IMG/VR virus record: IMGVR_UViG_3300010938_000039
Coordinates: 1-62,782 of that record
Strand: one strand, 5' to 3'
DNA from: a virus
Length of the DNA stretch: 62,782 nt
The position numbers were made by a program, and so were the translations under genes. The stretch's first letter is position 1. Every line of letters begins with the position of its first letter. The notes under the pieces are model-generated. The model saw only the letters and a program-made list of their open reading frames with translations. It was not told the origin of the DNA and did no database searches. Below, in pieces: positions 29,912 to 39,332 of this stretch.

Positions 29912-30274
29912 ATGCACAAAAAACTGCCGATTTCCGCGCAATATCGGGTCGCTGGGAACCTCTGTAAGGCACTCGCCGCATCGAGGAACACCGTAGATAA
30001 AGCACTGCTCATATGTGGCTATGCCGCCATCTTGAAGAGGATCTCGGAGAGCAACCTCATCGCGGTTTCTTCGTATGCTGATGTAGACTTCACCGATGGC
30101 ACACCATCGGATATCCTGCGCTACTACGTGAAGGCGGGCTTCATCGAGATTATCGATGAAGGGAAGGGAGTGGCAAGTATCTTCGACGATGATATCATTG
30201 AAGAAGAGGATGATGAACTTCGCTACGCGAAGGCGCAGATTGAGAAATACAGGAGAGATCTTCTGAATGGCTGA
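29912..30274 (+). CDS. Hypothetical protein
   Basis: A 120-residue protein from ATG behind GAAGGGAGGAAT. Helical first half, an acidic stretch (DDDIIEEEDDELR), and a helical end. It follows the Pup gene by 27 bp and may be co-transcribed. No family recognised. Confidence 0.6.
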   Translation: MHKKLPISAQYRVAGNLCKALAASRNTVDKALLICGYAAILKRISESNLIAVSSYADVDFTDGTPSDILRYYVKAGFIEIIDEGKGVASIFDDDIIEEEDDELRYAKAQIEKYRRDLLNG

Positions 30275-30581
30275 ACCTATCGGAGAATACCTATGCAAGC
30301 AGTGCGGCAAGATGCCGATAGATAATCCGTCTGCCGTGGTCATCACGTTCCCCGAAGGGCTCAAGCTGCCTATCGCTGAGATAAAGTGCCACGGATGCGG
30401 CTCGAAGGTCCGTTCCGAGCTCACTTGGGAGGATGCCATCTTGTTCGATCAGGCAGGCGTCACCGTGAGGGGCTTCTCATTCGTAAGAGGACCAGCACTC
30501 ACCCAAGAAGAGATCGATTCATTCATCGCGAACTTCGACCGTGAGGTCGAACGGTTCTTGGATATCTGTAGCCGCAAATGA
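30267..30581 (+). CDS. Zinc-ribbon protein
   Basis: A 104-residue protein with CKQCGK and CHGCGSK pairs about 28 residues apart, a zinc ribbon, then an acidic helical tail. Overlaps the gene on each side. Confidence 0.62.
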   Translation: MAEPIGEYLCKQCGKMPIDNPSAVVITFPEGLKLPIAEIKCHGCGSKVRSELTWEDAILFDQAGVTVRGFSFVRGPALTQEEIDSFIANFDREVERFLDICSRK

Positions 30582-31558
30582 TCGACTCCATCGCTATCTA
30601 CATGGTTCCACCATCACAGGGGCCCGTGGATGGTTACTCCTACGCTGGTCTGAAGATGGTCGAGGCACTGAAAGCACTCGGGTACTCTACCCCATGGCGC
30701 GATGATGATGCTCCCGTTTCGGTCTCTTTCTGTCAGCCGGAATGGTATTCCCATGCGCAGTCTCAGTTCCGTATCGGATACACCCCGTGGGAATCCACCG
30801 TGATACCGAAATGGTGGCCCCAACACATGAACGAGATGGATCTCATCTGGACCACCTCGAAGTTCTGCAAGGAAGTATTCGAAGACAACGGGGTCACGAC
30901 CGAGATCCTCGTGGTCCCGCACGGGATTGACATCAAGGAATTCACACTATCACCTCGCAAGGAGGAAGATACCTTCTATTTCCTCCATATCGGAGAACCG
31001 GCGACCAGGAAGGGCGGACAGATGGTCGTCGACGCGTTCTGCAAGGTCTTCGCCGATGACGATTCGACCAGGCTCGTCATCAAGGCGAACGGATGGGCCG
31101 AGTGCCGGCTCCGCGAGCCGTTCGGGCCGGTCGATACCCACCCGAGGATAGAGTTGATAAAGGAACTCCTGAACATCCACGAGTTAAACGCCCTTTACCA
31201 CCGCTGCCATGCGCTGATCTACCCGTCGAATGGAGAAGGGTTCGGACTTATCCCGTTCCAGGCCATCGCCACCGGTATGCCGACGGCAGCGGTCGTATGG
31301 GGGGGCATAGCGGAGTTCGGCGAGTACTGCATCCCTATCGATTACAAGGTGGGGCCATCCGGCCACAGCTACCATCTCGGCGATTGGGCGCATCCAGACT
31401 TCGACAGCCTCTGCGAGGTGATGTATGATATCCGGCACCGGTACTCCGACTACGCAAGGGATGCCTACGATAACGCATTGGACGTTAGGAGGGAGTGGCA
31501 GTGGAAAGATATCATAGAGAACGCATTGAACATCAGTCTTTCTAAAGGCAAATCCTGA
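30578..31558 (+). CDS. Glycosyltransferase, GT-B fold (GT4-like)
   Basis: A 326-residue glycosyltransferase with an ATGA overlap. Landmarks are LVVPHGID (near 114), a YFLHIGEPATRKGG strand-loop, and YPSNGEGFGLIPFQAIATGMP, the GT4 sugar-nucleotide E-x7-E-like signature, with Glu in GEG. It would move a sugar from a nucleotide sugar to an acceptor: DNA, virion protein or host envelope. The aminotransferase and GNAT genes at 34361-35987 could make the donor. Confidence 0.85.
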   Translation: MIDSIAIYMVPPSQGPVDGYSYAGLKMVEALKALGYSTPWRDDDAPVSVSFCQPEWYSHAQSQFRIGYTPWESTVIPKWWPQHMNEMDLIWTTSKFCKEVFEDNGVTTEILVVPHGIDIKEFTLSPRKEEDTFYFLHIGEPATRKGGQMVVDAFCKVFADDDSTRLVIKANGWAECRLREPFGPVDTHPRIELIKELLNIHELNALYHRCHALIYPSNGEGFGLIPFQAIATGMPTAAVVWGGIAEFGEYCIPIDYKVGPSGHSYHLGDWAHPDFDSLCEVMYDIRHRYSDYARDAYDNALDVRREWQWKDIIENALNISLSKGKS

Positions 31559-31632
31559 CCCCCTCAGGGGACGAGAGTATACTTTCCCTCATCTTCGGTT
31601 GATTCGAGTAAACCATTCAGGAGGTGCTTTAG

Positions 31633-34386
31633 TTGTCTTCACCGCAACTTACGGAACAAGCTATCAGGGTATTGGAGGAGAGGTATTTCGATAAGGACGA
31701 GAACGGGAACATCATCGAGGATTGGGAAGGTCTTTCACGAAGGGTCGCCAGAGCTATAGCTTCTATCGAGTCCAGGTACGGGGTTGACCCGAGGCCGTGG
31801 GAGGAGTCGTTCTTCGACGCGATCTACAACCTCCGTTTCGTGCCGAACAGCCCAACACTGTTCAATGCTGGATCGCGTGGCGGGCTCGGGCTGCTGAGCG
31901 CCTGCTTCGTTCAGGTGCCCGACGATTCACTTGACTCTATCATGTTGCATGCTTGGCGTTCCGCGAAACTGTTCCAGGCTGGCGCTGGAGTAGGGTACAA
32001 CTTCTCCAACCTGCGGGAAGAAGGGGCCATGGTCCGTTCTTCCATGCGTCCATCCTCTGGAGCGATCTCCTTCATGTACCACATCTTCAACTCCATCGGC
32101 GAGGTCGTGAAGCAGGGCGGTCGTCGGCGCGCAGCGATGATGGGTCTTCTGAACGACGACCACCCAGAGATCGAGAGGTTCGTCACGTTCAAGAATCATG
32201 AATCTTCACTTACGAACTTCAACATCTCGGTGTTCGCCTCCGACCGGTTCATGGAAGCCGTTGAGAAAGACAAGCCGTGGCACCTCCTGGGCAGAACCAG
32301 TGGCAACGTTGTGAAGACCATCTCTGCGAAGGCGCTTATGGAGCAGATTGCCGAGAACAACTGGAAGATGGCCGAGCCCGGGATGATATGGCGCGACGCC
32401 ATCAACCGGTACAACCCACTAGCTCATCTCGGCGAGGAGTACCAGATCAACGCAGTTAATCCATGCGTCAGTGGAGATACCCTCATCCTTACCTCCCATG
32501 GTTACGTGCCGATACGTTCAGTGGTTGGGACCAAGGTGGAGGTTTGGAACGGCCAGCAGTGGTCGAAAGTTACCCCTAAAGTGACGGGTAGGAACCAGGA
32601 CATGCTGAAGGTCACGCTGAGCGACGGTTCCCAGCTGCGATGCACCCTGTACCACGGGTTCCACATCTGGGATGAGTCTCGTCCATTCAACCGGAGCACC
32701 CCGGTCCTGGTGGAAGCCAAGGACCTTCGACCCGGTATGAATCTGTGGAAGTACGAGATGCCCGTCATCGTAGAGGGCGAAGAAGTCGATACTTCCATCG
32801 CCTACACCCAGGGGGTGTACGCCGGGGACGGCTATCTCGCTAAGGATCGACAACAGCCGTGGGTATACCTGTATGGGGAGAAGGCAAATCTGCTGGACAG
32901 GATGGTGTACAGGTACCAGCACACTTCTGATAAATCGCACAGGATAGAGGTTTGCCTCGACCGGGATGTGGTCAAGGAGAAGACCTTCGTGCCGTTCAAC
33001 TGGTCTCTCGACGCCAGGTTGGCATGGCTTGCTGGACTGATCGATACTGACGGAACCATCACTCGAGATGGGGGCATCCAGATCGGAAGCATCAACAAGG
33101 AGTTCCTCGATGAAGTGAGGCTGATGCTTACCACGATGGGTGTTCAGGCCAAGGTGACGTTCATGCGTTCCGGTGGTCCTCGCCGGATGCCTGATGGTCA
33201 TGGTGGGACGAAGGAGTACGAAACCAAAGACTGCTACCGTTTGATCATCGCGGGGTCTGATGTCATCGCCCTCCGTCAGTACGGGCTCAGCGACTTCCTC
33301 CGCAGGGTGGACATACGGAACGTTTCCTGCAACCGCAGCGCCACCCAGTTCGTCCGCGTCGTCTCCGTAGAGCCGGATGGATTCGAAGAGGAAGTGTTCT
33401 GCTTCAATGAGCCGATCAACCACACCGGTACGTTCAACGGCATAGTCACGGCGCAGTGTTCGGAAGCTACCCTTCTCAATTTCGGCAATTGCTGTTTGGG
33501 GAGCATCAATCTCATGAAATACTTGCATGGCAAGGAGATCGACTGGGACGCGCTTGAAGCGACCACTCGCCTTGCCGTGCGGTTCCTCGATGATGTCATC
33601 GACGCCGACAACCATGTCGCGCCGGAGTTCGGGAAGGCCGCGAAGGATGTGCGCCGTATCGGCATCGGCGTGACCGGTTTCGCTGACATGCTCGTGATGA
33701 TGGATATCGTCTACGGCTCCGAATCCTCGTTCCGGGTGGCTCATGAGGTAGCTTCGTTCCTGAACCGGATAGCTGTTGATGAGTCAAGCAAGATCGCGAT
33801 GGAGAAAGGACCGTATCCGCTGTGGGACAAGAGTCTCCATAAGGACATGGGGCTCGTCCTTCGGAACATCTCGCTCCTTTCCATCGCACCAGAAGGTTCG
33901 AGGTCCATCATCACCAACACCTCACCTTCGATAGAGCCGAACTTCGGCCGGGTTATCGTGCGAACCAACAAGGGCATCGGATCGGGAACGTTCCCCCATC
34001 CGCTCGCATCGAACCCGGCGTTCCGGACTACCTACGAGGTCCCGTTCTGGGCGCACATCAAGATGCAGTCTGTGTGGCAGAACGCGATGAATGAGAATAT
34101 GGTTGGTCAGGCGATAAGCAAAACGAACAACGCACCGAAAGATATAAGTCCTGACGAACTGGCAGAAGCGTATCTCGAGGCGTGGCGGATTGGGTGCAAA
34201 GGGCTCACCGTGTATCGGGACACCAGTCGAGATGCGGTTTATTACGAGCATAAGGATGATGAAGTCCGGGACGAACACGGCAGGCTCGTGCTAGAATGCG
34301 CTACCGGTGCATGTGACATAGGTATGGCGAAGCCTCCTGTAAGGGCATTCAAGGAGCACGATGACGCAAAGGTATTACGGGGATGA
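31633..34386 (+). CDS. nrdJ: Class II (B12-dependent) ribonucleotide reductase with intein
   Basis: A 917-residue precursor from TTG behind CAGGAGGTG. The N-extein has RFVPNSPTLFNAG and FQAGAGVGYNFS; the C-extein has CCLGSINL and SIAPEGSRS, all typical of adenosylcobalamin-dependent NrdJ. An intein of 331 residues (278-608) interrupts the NP|C active-site motif. After splicing the enzyme has about 586 residues and makes dNTPs without oxygen or a second subunit. The usual C-terminal zinc ribbon is reduced to CATGAC. Confidence 0.92.
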   Translation: MSSPQLTEQAIRVLEERYFDKDENGNIIEDWEGLSRRVARAIASIESRYGVDPRPWEESFFDAIYNLRFVPNSPTLFNAGSRGGLGLLSACFVQVPDDSLDSIMLHAWRSAKLFQAGAGVGYNFSNLREEGAMVRSSMRPSSGAISFMYHIFNSIGEVVKQGGRRRAAMMGLLNDDHPEIERFVTFKNHESSLTNFNISVFASDRFMEAVEKDKPWHLLGRTSGNVVKTISAKALMEQIAENNWKMAEPGMIWRDAINRYNPLAHLGEEYQINAVNPCVSGDTLILTSHGYVPIRSVVGTKVEVWNGQQWSKVTPKVTGRNQDMLKVTLSDGSQLRCTLYHGFHIWDESRPFNRSTPVLVEAKDLRPGMNLWKYEMPVIVEGEEVDTSIAYTQGVYAGDGYLAKDRQQPWVYLYGEKANLLDRMVYRYQHTSDKSHRIEVCLDRDVVKEKTFVPFNWSLDARLAWLAGLIDTDGTITRDGGIQIGSINKEFLDEVRLMLTTMGVQAKVTFMRSGGPRRMPDGHGGTKEYETKDCYRLIIAGSDVIALRQYGLSDFLRRVDIRNVSCNRSATQFVRVVSVEPDGFEEEVFCFNEPINHTGTFNGIVTAQCSEATLLNFGNCCLGSINLMKYLHGKEIDWDALEATTRLAVRFLDDVIDADNHVAPEFGKAAKDVRRIGIGVTGFADMLVMMDIVYGSESSFRVAHEVASFLNRIAVDESSKIAMEKGPYPLWDKSLHKDMGLVLRNISLLSIAPEGSRSIITNTSPSIEPNFGRVIVRTNKGIGSGTFPHPLASNPAFRTTYEVPFWAHIKMQSVWQNAMNENMVGQAISKTNNAPKDISPDELAEAYLEAWRIGCKGLTVYRDTSRDAVYYEHKDDEVRDEHGRLVLECATGACDIGMAKPPVRAFKEHDDAKVLRG
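32464..33456 (+). mobile_element. LAGLIDADG intein in nrdJ
   Basis: The insert starts CVSGDTLIL (block A) right after the extein NP, has TQGVYAGDGYL and WLAGLIDTDGTI (the two LAGLIDADG-type helices), and ends HTGTFNGIVTAQ before extein Cys609. It ends in Gln instead of the usual Asn, a rarer splice type known from some viral RNR inteins. It sits at the active-site cysteine, so splicing is required for activity. The endonuclease motifs look intact. Confidence 0.9.
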
Positions 34387-34909
34387 GACGTATTGGTTTC
34401 GCCCTGTAGAGGAATCTGACCTCGAAGTACTGACCGAGCATAGGAATGACTTCGAGACTTGGACCAAGCTAACATCGCCCCTGCCCGTGATGGCTCATCG
34501 GCAGGTTAGATGGCTCGAGTCTTTAGGCCATGAAAATATGTATTTCATAGGCCACTACAGAGAGGACGGCATGAGCCTTCTTAGGCTCACCGATATCGAC
34601 TGGGCGAACCGTCATGCCGCCGTAGGGCTGGATGTGTTCAAGCCGTACCGTGGGTTCGGCCACGCAAAACCACTCTTCGCCCTACTCTGTAGGTATGCCA
34701 TACGGGAACTGGGGATGCACAGGCTATGGCTCTTGGTTCTCGAAGACAACATCGCCGCCCAACGGGTCTATCGCTCGGTGAACTTCGTTGAGGAGGGACG
34801 ATTCAGGCAGCATATATTCAGGCATGGAGAGTTCAAAGATTACGTATTGATGGGAGTATTGGAGGAAGAATTCGATGATTCCGCAATTCAAAGTTCATAT
34901 GAATCCTGA
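34361..34909 (+). CDS. GNAT N-acetyltransferase
   Basis: A 182-residue protein from ATG behind CAAGGAG. FRPVEESDLE start, GLDVFKPYRGFGHAKPLF (acetyl-CoA loop) and LEDNIAAQRVYRSVNFVEEG (last motif) are typical of the RimJ/RimL-like GNATs. Next to a DegT aminotransferase, it likely N-acetylates an amino sugar; protein acetylation is the alternative. Confidence 0.85.
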   Translation: MTQRYYGDETYWFRPVEESDLEVLTEHRNDFETWTKLTSPLPVMAHRQVRWLESLGHENMYFIGHYREDGMSLLRLTDIDWANRHAAVGLDVFKPYRGFGHAKPLFALLCRYAIRELGMHRLWLLVLEDNIAAQRVYRSVNFVEEGRFRQHIFRHGEFKDYVLMGVLEEEFDDSAIQSSYES

Positions 34910-35987
34910 GGCCGTCAACAAGGTGAGAACCGTTCTCGGTTCCGGCTACATCGGCCAAGGAGCCCGCGTCGAGGAGTTCGAGGAGCGTCTGAAGGAGAAG
35001 CTTGGTTTCAGTTACGGGGTAACGGTGAACTCCGGAACGGCCGCGCTCACGCTCGCACTCCGATTGATCGGGGTCGGGCCTGGGGATTCGGTGGTGAGCA
35101 CCCCGATGACCTGTTTGGCTACCAATGCCGCTATCACGCTCACCGGGGCAGACATCGTATGGGCTGATATCGATAAGTACGGCAACATAGATCCTGAGTC
35201 TGTAAGTGAGTCGATAAGGCAGAACACGAAAGCGGTCATGGCTGTCGACTGGGGTGGCATCCCTTGCGACTTCGATGCGCTTCGGAAGGCGATTGATGCA
35301 GCTCCGGCGAGGGGTACCCACGATATCCCGATCATCCAGGATGCCGCCCACGCCTTCGGCGCGACGTACCATGGCCGTCCCGTCGCTGCATGCGCCGACT
35401 ACACCGCCTTCTCCTTCCAAGCCATCAAGCACCTCACCACCGGCGATGGGGGGCTGCTCGTCACCCCCGCGTCTCAGTACGAGCGGGCCAAACTGCTCAG
35501 GTGGTACGGTCTCGATCGCACTTCCGGGGACAGGATGCGATGTCTCCAGAACGTCTATGAGATCGGCGATAAACTGCACATGAACGATATCGCTGCCGCG
35601 ATAGGGCTCGGGAACCTCGAGTCCGTCGATGAGGTCTTGGCCAAACACCGCGAGAACGCCAGGTACTACAACGACATCTTCTCACTCTACGGCGAACTGG
35701 TGGAAGTCCCACCAGGTGATGTAGACCCATCTTACTGGATATACACCATCCACGTACCGGACCCATCCGATTTCGAGCGATTCATGTTCAACAACGGCAT
35801 CTCGGTGTCGAAGGTACACAACCGGAACGACAACTACACCGCCTTCGAAGCATACCGGAAGCCACTGCCGAACCTAGACAGGTGGTTCTCCACCATGACC
35901 TGCATCCCTGTCGGGTGGTGGCTGACCGTCGAGGACCGTAGTCGCATCGCTGAGCTGGTAATCCGCTACATCACTCCGAGCTGGTGA
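34875..35987 (+). CDS. DegT/DnrJ/EryC1-type sugar aminotransferase
   Basis: A 370-residue PLP enzyme from ATG behind GGAGGAAG. SGTAALTLALRL, IIQDAAHAFGATY and FSFQAIKHLTTGDGG (catalytic Lys) are hallmarks of nucleotide-sugar aminotransferases. With the GNAT before it, it could make an N-acetylated amino sugar for the glycosyltransferases at 30578 and 36350. Confidence 0.9.
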   Translation: MIPQFKVHMNPEAVNKVRTVLGSGYIGQGARVEEFEERLKEKLGFSYGVTVNSGTAALTLALRLIGVGPGDSVVSTPMTCLATNAAITLTGADIVWADIDKYGNIDPESVSESIRQNTKAVMAVDWGGIPCDFDALRKAIDAAPARGTHDIPIIQDAAHAFGATYHGRPVAACADYTAFSFQAIKHLTTGDGGLLVTPASQYERAKLLRWYGLDRTSGDRMRCLQNVYEIGDKLHMNDIAAAIGLGNLESVDEVLAKHRENARYYNDIFSLYGELVEVPPGDVDPSYWIYTIHVPDPSDFERFMFNNGISVSKVHNRNDNYTAFEAYRKPLPNLDRWFSTMTCIPVGWWLTVEDRSRIAELVIRYITPSW

Positions 35988-35988
35988 T

Positions 35989-36444
35989 ATGAAACCCAGG
36001 TTCGTCGATAAACTCATCGATATGGCTGCATCTGTGGACGGGCGGTACCGTCTTGCAGCGATGGTCTATGACGATAAACACAACCCGATATCGTTCGGGA
36101 CCAACTCCTATGTGAAGACCCATCCCGTCCAAGCGGCGCTGACCGGGGCGCAGAAGATCTTCATCCATGCCGAGATACAGGCACTACTTCGATCTTCCGG
36201 GAAACAAGGTCGAGGCATCTTGGTCGTGCGGGTGAACAAGAACGGACTTGCCATGGCGAGGCCGTGTCGTGCCTGTTATTGGGCCATCATCGCTTCTGGG
36301 CTAAGTGAGATTATGTATTCAGACGAGACTGGTTCTATCATGAAAGAGTATGTCGATAGACCTGATGAGATTCAGGATAGGATTCGTATGTTTAACGGTC
36401 GGCCATTGGGATCTCATGTACGACCACATGAAGAGCTTGTATGA
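35989..36444 (+). CDS. Cytidine/dCMP deaminase-like protein
   Basis: A 151-residue protein starting 1 bp after the aminotransferase. HAEIQALL supplies the zinc His and catalytic Glu; PCRACYWAI supplies the two zinc Cys. It is shorter than standard dCMP deaminases. It may convert dCMP to dUMP in nucleotide supply alongside the reductase, or act on another amino-base. Confidence 0.8.
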   Translation: MKPRFVDKLIDMAASVDGRYRLAAMVYDDKHNPISFGTNSYVKTHPVQAALTGAQKIFIHAEIQALLRSSGKQGRGILVVRVNKNGLAMARPCRACYWAIIASGLSEIMYSDETGSIMKEYVDRPDEIQDRIRMFNGRPLGSHVRPHEELV

Positions 36445-37006
36445 GTGCTGGCCCCATCCCAACAAGGAGGTTTACATCGTACCGAATCTCGACTTCCGGT
36501 TATCGGTTTCTGGCGCACTTAATAAAGGCTTCCGTTGGGCATTGCGGGATGGGTGTGACTACATCATCTACGCCGCCGATGATGTGATCATCAAGGGAGA
36601 CGACATCGAGCGGCTCCTCACGACGCTGATAGAAGAGGACAAGTGGGTCGTCTCCGTACAGCTCGGTGGGCTTGCGTTCTTCGCTATCGATCCGGTTGTC
36701 TTTGATGAAGTTGGATACTGGGATGAAGGGTTCTATCCGGCGTACTTCGAAGATAATGATTGGTACTACCGCATCAAACTGAAAGACCCAAACAGGTACA
36801 AAGAGATACCCGGCCAATCAGTTCATCTAGAGAGTGTCACCTTGAAGCGGATGAGCCCGCATGAAGTGGAGCGGCATCATATCAATTTCCGCCGTAACCG
36901 AGACAGGTATACCGCCAAGTGGGGCGGAGAGCCTTACCACGAGACGTTCACCGTTCCATGGAACGGCGCGGAACCACCGGATTGGGCGGGAGGCGATACA
37001 GCATGA
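36350..37006 (+). CDS. Glycosyltransferase family 2-like protein
   Basis: A 218-residue protein in another frame, overlapping the deaminase by about 95 bp; ATG 36365 is an alternative start. RIGFVCLTVGHWDL is the first strand, YIIYAADDVIIKG holds the metal-binding acidic motif, and YFEDNDWYYRIKL is the GT-A C-terminal motif. Probably a GT-A transferase for phage or host glycans. Confidence 0.78.
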   Translation: MSIDLMRFRIGFVCLTVGHWDLMYDHMKSLYECWPHPNKEVYIVPNLDFRLSVSGALNKGFRWALRDGCDYIIYAADDVIIKGDDIERLLTTLIEEDKWVVSVQLGGLAFFAIDPVVFDEVGYWDEGFYPAYFEDNDWYYRIKLKDPNRYKEIPGQSVHLESVTLKRMSPHEVERHHINFRRNRDRYTAKWGGEPYHETFTVPWNGAEPPDWAGGDTA

Positions 37007-37374
37007 TAAATGATCAGGAGCGTGCATTCATACGCCGCATCAATAGAACACGACTATTGCGTGGCCTCCCGAGATTAAAGCACGCACCGGACCAGGTATT
37101 CATCAACGCTCAGAGGCATAGCAAGAAGATGCTCGCGGAAAACCGCTTGTACCACAGCGACCCACTCTCGACTGCCGTTGAAGGTGTGGACGTATGGAAA
37201 GTCGTGAGGGAGAACATAGGCGTCGGGCTGTCCGTTCGGTCATTGCACAAGGCATTCATGGCATCTGAATATCACCGCCAGAACATCCTCGCTAGTGATG
37301 TACGCAAGGTTGCCGTCGGTGTCGCCTTCGGAGACGAAGGGCAACTTTGGGTCACAGTTATCCTGTATGGATGA
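37003..37374 (+). CDS. CAP/SCP-like domain protein
   Basis: A 123-residue protein from ATG 37003 overlapping the previous stop. FIRRINRTRLLRGLPRLKH, HSDPL and VRENIGVG, then FMASEYHRQNILASDVRKVAVGVA, match the CAP (SCP/PR1) fold with its His and Glu residues. No signal peptide. Bacterial CAP proteins are usually extracellular; here it may be virion-associated or released by lysis. Confidence 0.8.
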   Translation: MINDQERAFIRRINRTRLLRGLPRLKHAPDQVFINAQRHSKKMLAENRLYHSDPLSTAVEGVDVWKVVRENIGVGLSVRSLHKAFMASEYHRQNILASDVRKVAVGVAFGDEGQLWVTVILYG

Positions 37375-37397
37375 TTAGCCCGATTTCCGGCTGAATC

Positions 37398-37426
37398 TTG
37401 CCTTTTTCATCGAGAAACGCTATGAT
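37398..37426 (+). promoter_or_regulatory. Promoter before the head genes
   Basis: TTGCCT (37398-37403), 17-bp spacer, TATGAT (37421-37426), in an AT-rich gap 33 bp before the ATG at 37460. A likely start of the structural transcript. Confidence 0.6.
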
Positions 37427-37459
37427 TCCATCAAGAAAGTCCTAAAAATGGAGTAATTT

Positions 37460-37777
37460 ATGTCGAAATTATGGGTTCCACCCAACCAGACCTTCATCTG
37501 CCTCTGGCTCGATGAGAACGGTAGATACGTGGTCAACGAAGATGGCGAGTTCCTCTGTGCAGAGTCCAAACGGATGGGCGATCCAGAGGTCGAGAAGAAT
37601 ATGAGGGCCGCTGCCAGGTACTACGGCATCGAAGGTGGTCAGCCGGTGTGGCGGCGCGGTCGGAAGGTCACGCATATGGAGTACGACACCCAGATGGAGC
37701 GACTCCTGGCCGGGCAAATCCCCGACGAGCGCGAGGCCATCGAAGCTGCAAAGGAGATCATGAAGGAAGATGGATGA
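37460..37777 (+). CDS. Conserved protein upstream of portal
   Basis: A 105-residue protein. GQPVWRRGRKVTHMEYDTQMERLLAGQIPD resembles small proteins found just before portals in other phages. Possibly virion- or packaging-related. Overlaps the portal gene by 8 bp. Confidence 0.65.
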   Translation: MSKLWVPPNQTFICLWLDENGRYVVNEDGEFLCAESKRMGDPEVEKNMRAAARYYGIEGGQPVWRRGRKVTHMEYDTQMERLLAGQIPDEREAIEAAKEIMKEDG

Positions 37778-39332
37778 GGATTTCAGTGAAGGATTCGTAG
37801 AGATTGACCTGGACATCCTAAGTACGCACTCAACTCAGAAAACTGAATTCGATGACCCATTCTTCGAACTTCATGTTGATGGACTTCCTGATGATCTTCG
37901 CAAAGATATCTCTAAGCTAGAGAAACAGGCGACGCGAGAGGCGAAATCTAAGTCTTTAGATGCCGAAGCGCTCACCGCATACGATGTCTTCCAGCTCGTG
38001 CCTCCGCCCTACAACCTGGAGGCTCTCGCCAAGCTCTACGAGAAGAACGCGGCCCACAATGCGGCGGTGACCGCTAAGGCCATCAACATCTGTGGTCTCG
38101 GGTACGACATCATCAACTCTTCGGAAACCGAGCTGAAGATCGAACGTCTCCAAGGGAACAAACAGAAACTCGAGAAGCTCACGACTGAGCTGAAGAAGGA
38201 GCGGATACGGCTTCAGCGACTCCTCGAAGAACTCAATGACGATGACGAGTTCTCGGAGATTATGGTGAAGATATGGACAGATGTAGAGTCACTTGGAAAC
38301 GGGTATCTCGAGATCGGGCGGAACCTTTCCGGCAAGATTGGGTATATCGGCCATATCCCGGCCCACACGATACGGATACGAGCGAACAGGGACGGGTTTA
38401 TCCAGGTCGTTGGGAACAAGTACGTGTTCTTCCGGAACTTCCGTGATTTGGAAACACCGAACCCCCTGAAGAACGACCCAAGACCGAACGAGATAATCCA
38501 CTTCAAGAAGTATTCTCCGAACTCAACCTATTACGGAATCCCCGACATCATCGCTGCCATGCCAGCGGTCATGGGCGATGCGATGGCGAAGGAATACAAC
38601 ATCGACTATTTCGAGAACAAGGCTGTCCCGAGGTACGCCTTCATCACCAAGGGGGTCAGGCTGTCCCAGGAGGCCGAACGCACGCTGAAGGAGTATTTCA
38701 GGACCGAACTCAAGGGCAAGCACCACGGAACCTTGTACATCCCGCTCCCAGCTGGCATAAACCAGAACGTCGATGCCCGATTCGAGCCCATCGAGGTACG
38801 ACCTCAGGAACAGTCATTCGTGACCTTCATCAGGGAATCCAGGCTCGAAGTCCTCATGGTCCACCGTGTCCCGCCGCCCAAAGTGGGCATCTACGAGGAC
38901 ACGAACCTCGCCGTCTCACGGGACGCCGACAGGACGTTCAAGGAGCAGGTCTGCCGACCGGAACAACGGCGGCTGGAAAAGAAGATGAACATCTTCTTCC
39001 AAGAACTATCAGGTTCAAGAGCGTTCCGACTGAAGTTCAAGGAAGCAGACATCATCGATGAGGATGTCCGCAGTCGGTTCCATGACCGATACCTGCGCAC
39101 CAGGGTCCTCAAACCGAACGAGGTCCGCAACGCGCTCGGGTTCCCGTCCGTACCAGAAGGCGAGGACTTCCTCCCCGTGCCCGGAACGGTGTCGGCGGGC
39201 AACAACCCGGTCGGACAGGCAGAGGGCAACCGCAGGAAGACCTCCGACAGGCTCCGTCCGACCGATGGCGGCCCCCTCCAGGCAGAACGCGGGGCGGAAC
39301 AAGATCGGGGCGCCCCTGAGAGGAGACGATGA
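37770..39332 (+). CDS. Portal protein (PBSX-type)
   Basis: A 520-residue portal. It has a coiled region (LQGNKQKLEKLTTELKKE), the portal core (ESLGNGYLEIGR, IIHFKKYSPNSTYYGIPDIIAA) and a charged, unstructured C-terminus. STYYGIPDIIAA is typical of PBSX-family portals. It forms the 12-mer DNA gate at the capsid vertex. Confidence 0.9.
   Translation: MDEDFSEGFVEIDLDILSTHSTQKTEFDDPFFELHVDGLPDDLRKDISKLEKQATREAKSKSLDAEALTAYDVFQLVPPPYNLEALAKLYEKNAAHNAAVTAKAINICGLGYDIINSSETELKIERLQGNKQKLEKLTTELKKERIRLQRLLEELNDDDEFSEIMVKIWTDVESLGNGYLEIGRNLSGKIGYIGHIPAHTIRIRANRDGFIQVVGNKYVFFRNFRDLETPNPLKNDPRPNEIIHFKKYSPNSTYYGIPDIIAAMPAVMGDAMAKEYNIDYFENKAVPRYAFITKGVRLSQEAERTLKEYFRTELKGKHHGTLYIPLPAGINQNVDARFEPIEVRPQEQSFVTFIRESRLEVLMVHRVPPPKVGIYEDTNLAVSRDADRTFKEQVCRPEQRRLEKKMNIFFQELSGSRAFRLKFKEADIIDEDVRSRFHDRYLRTRVLKPNEVRNALGFPSVPEGEDFLPVPGTVSAGNNPVGQAEGNRRKTSDRLRPTDGGPLQAERGAEQDRGAPERRR

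Noticed and set aside
32518-33744. A 408-codon open frame on the minus strand
   Set aside because: Lies opposite the reductase and its intein, whose motifs are clear.
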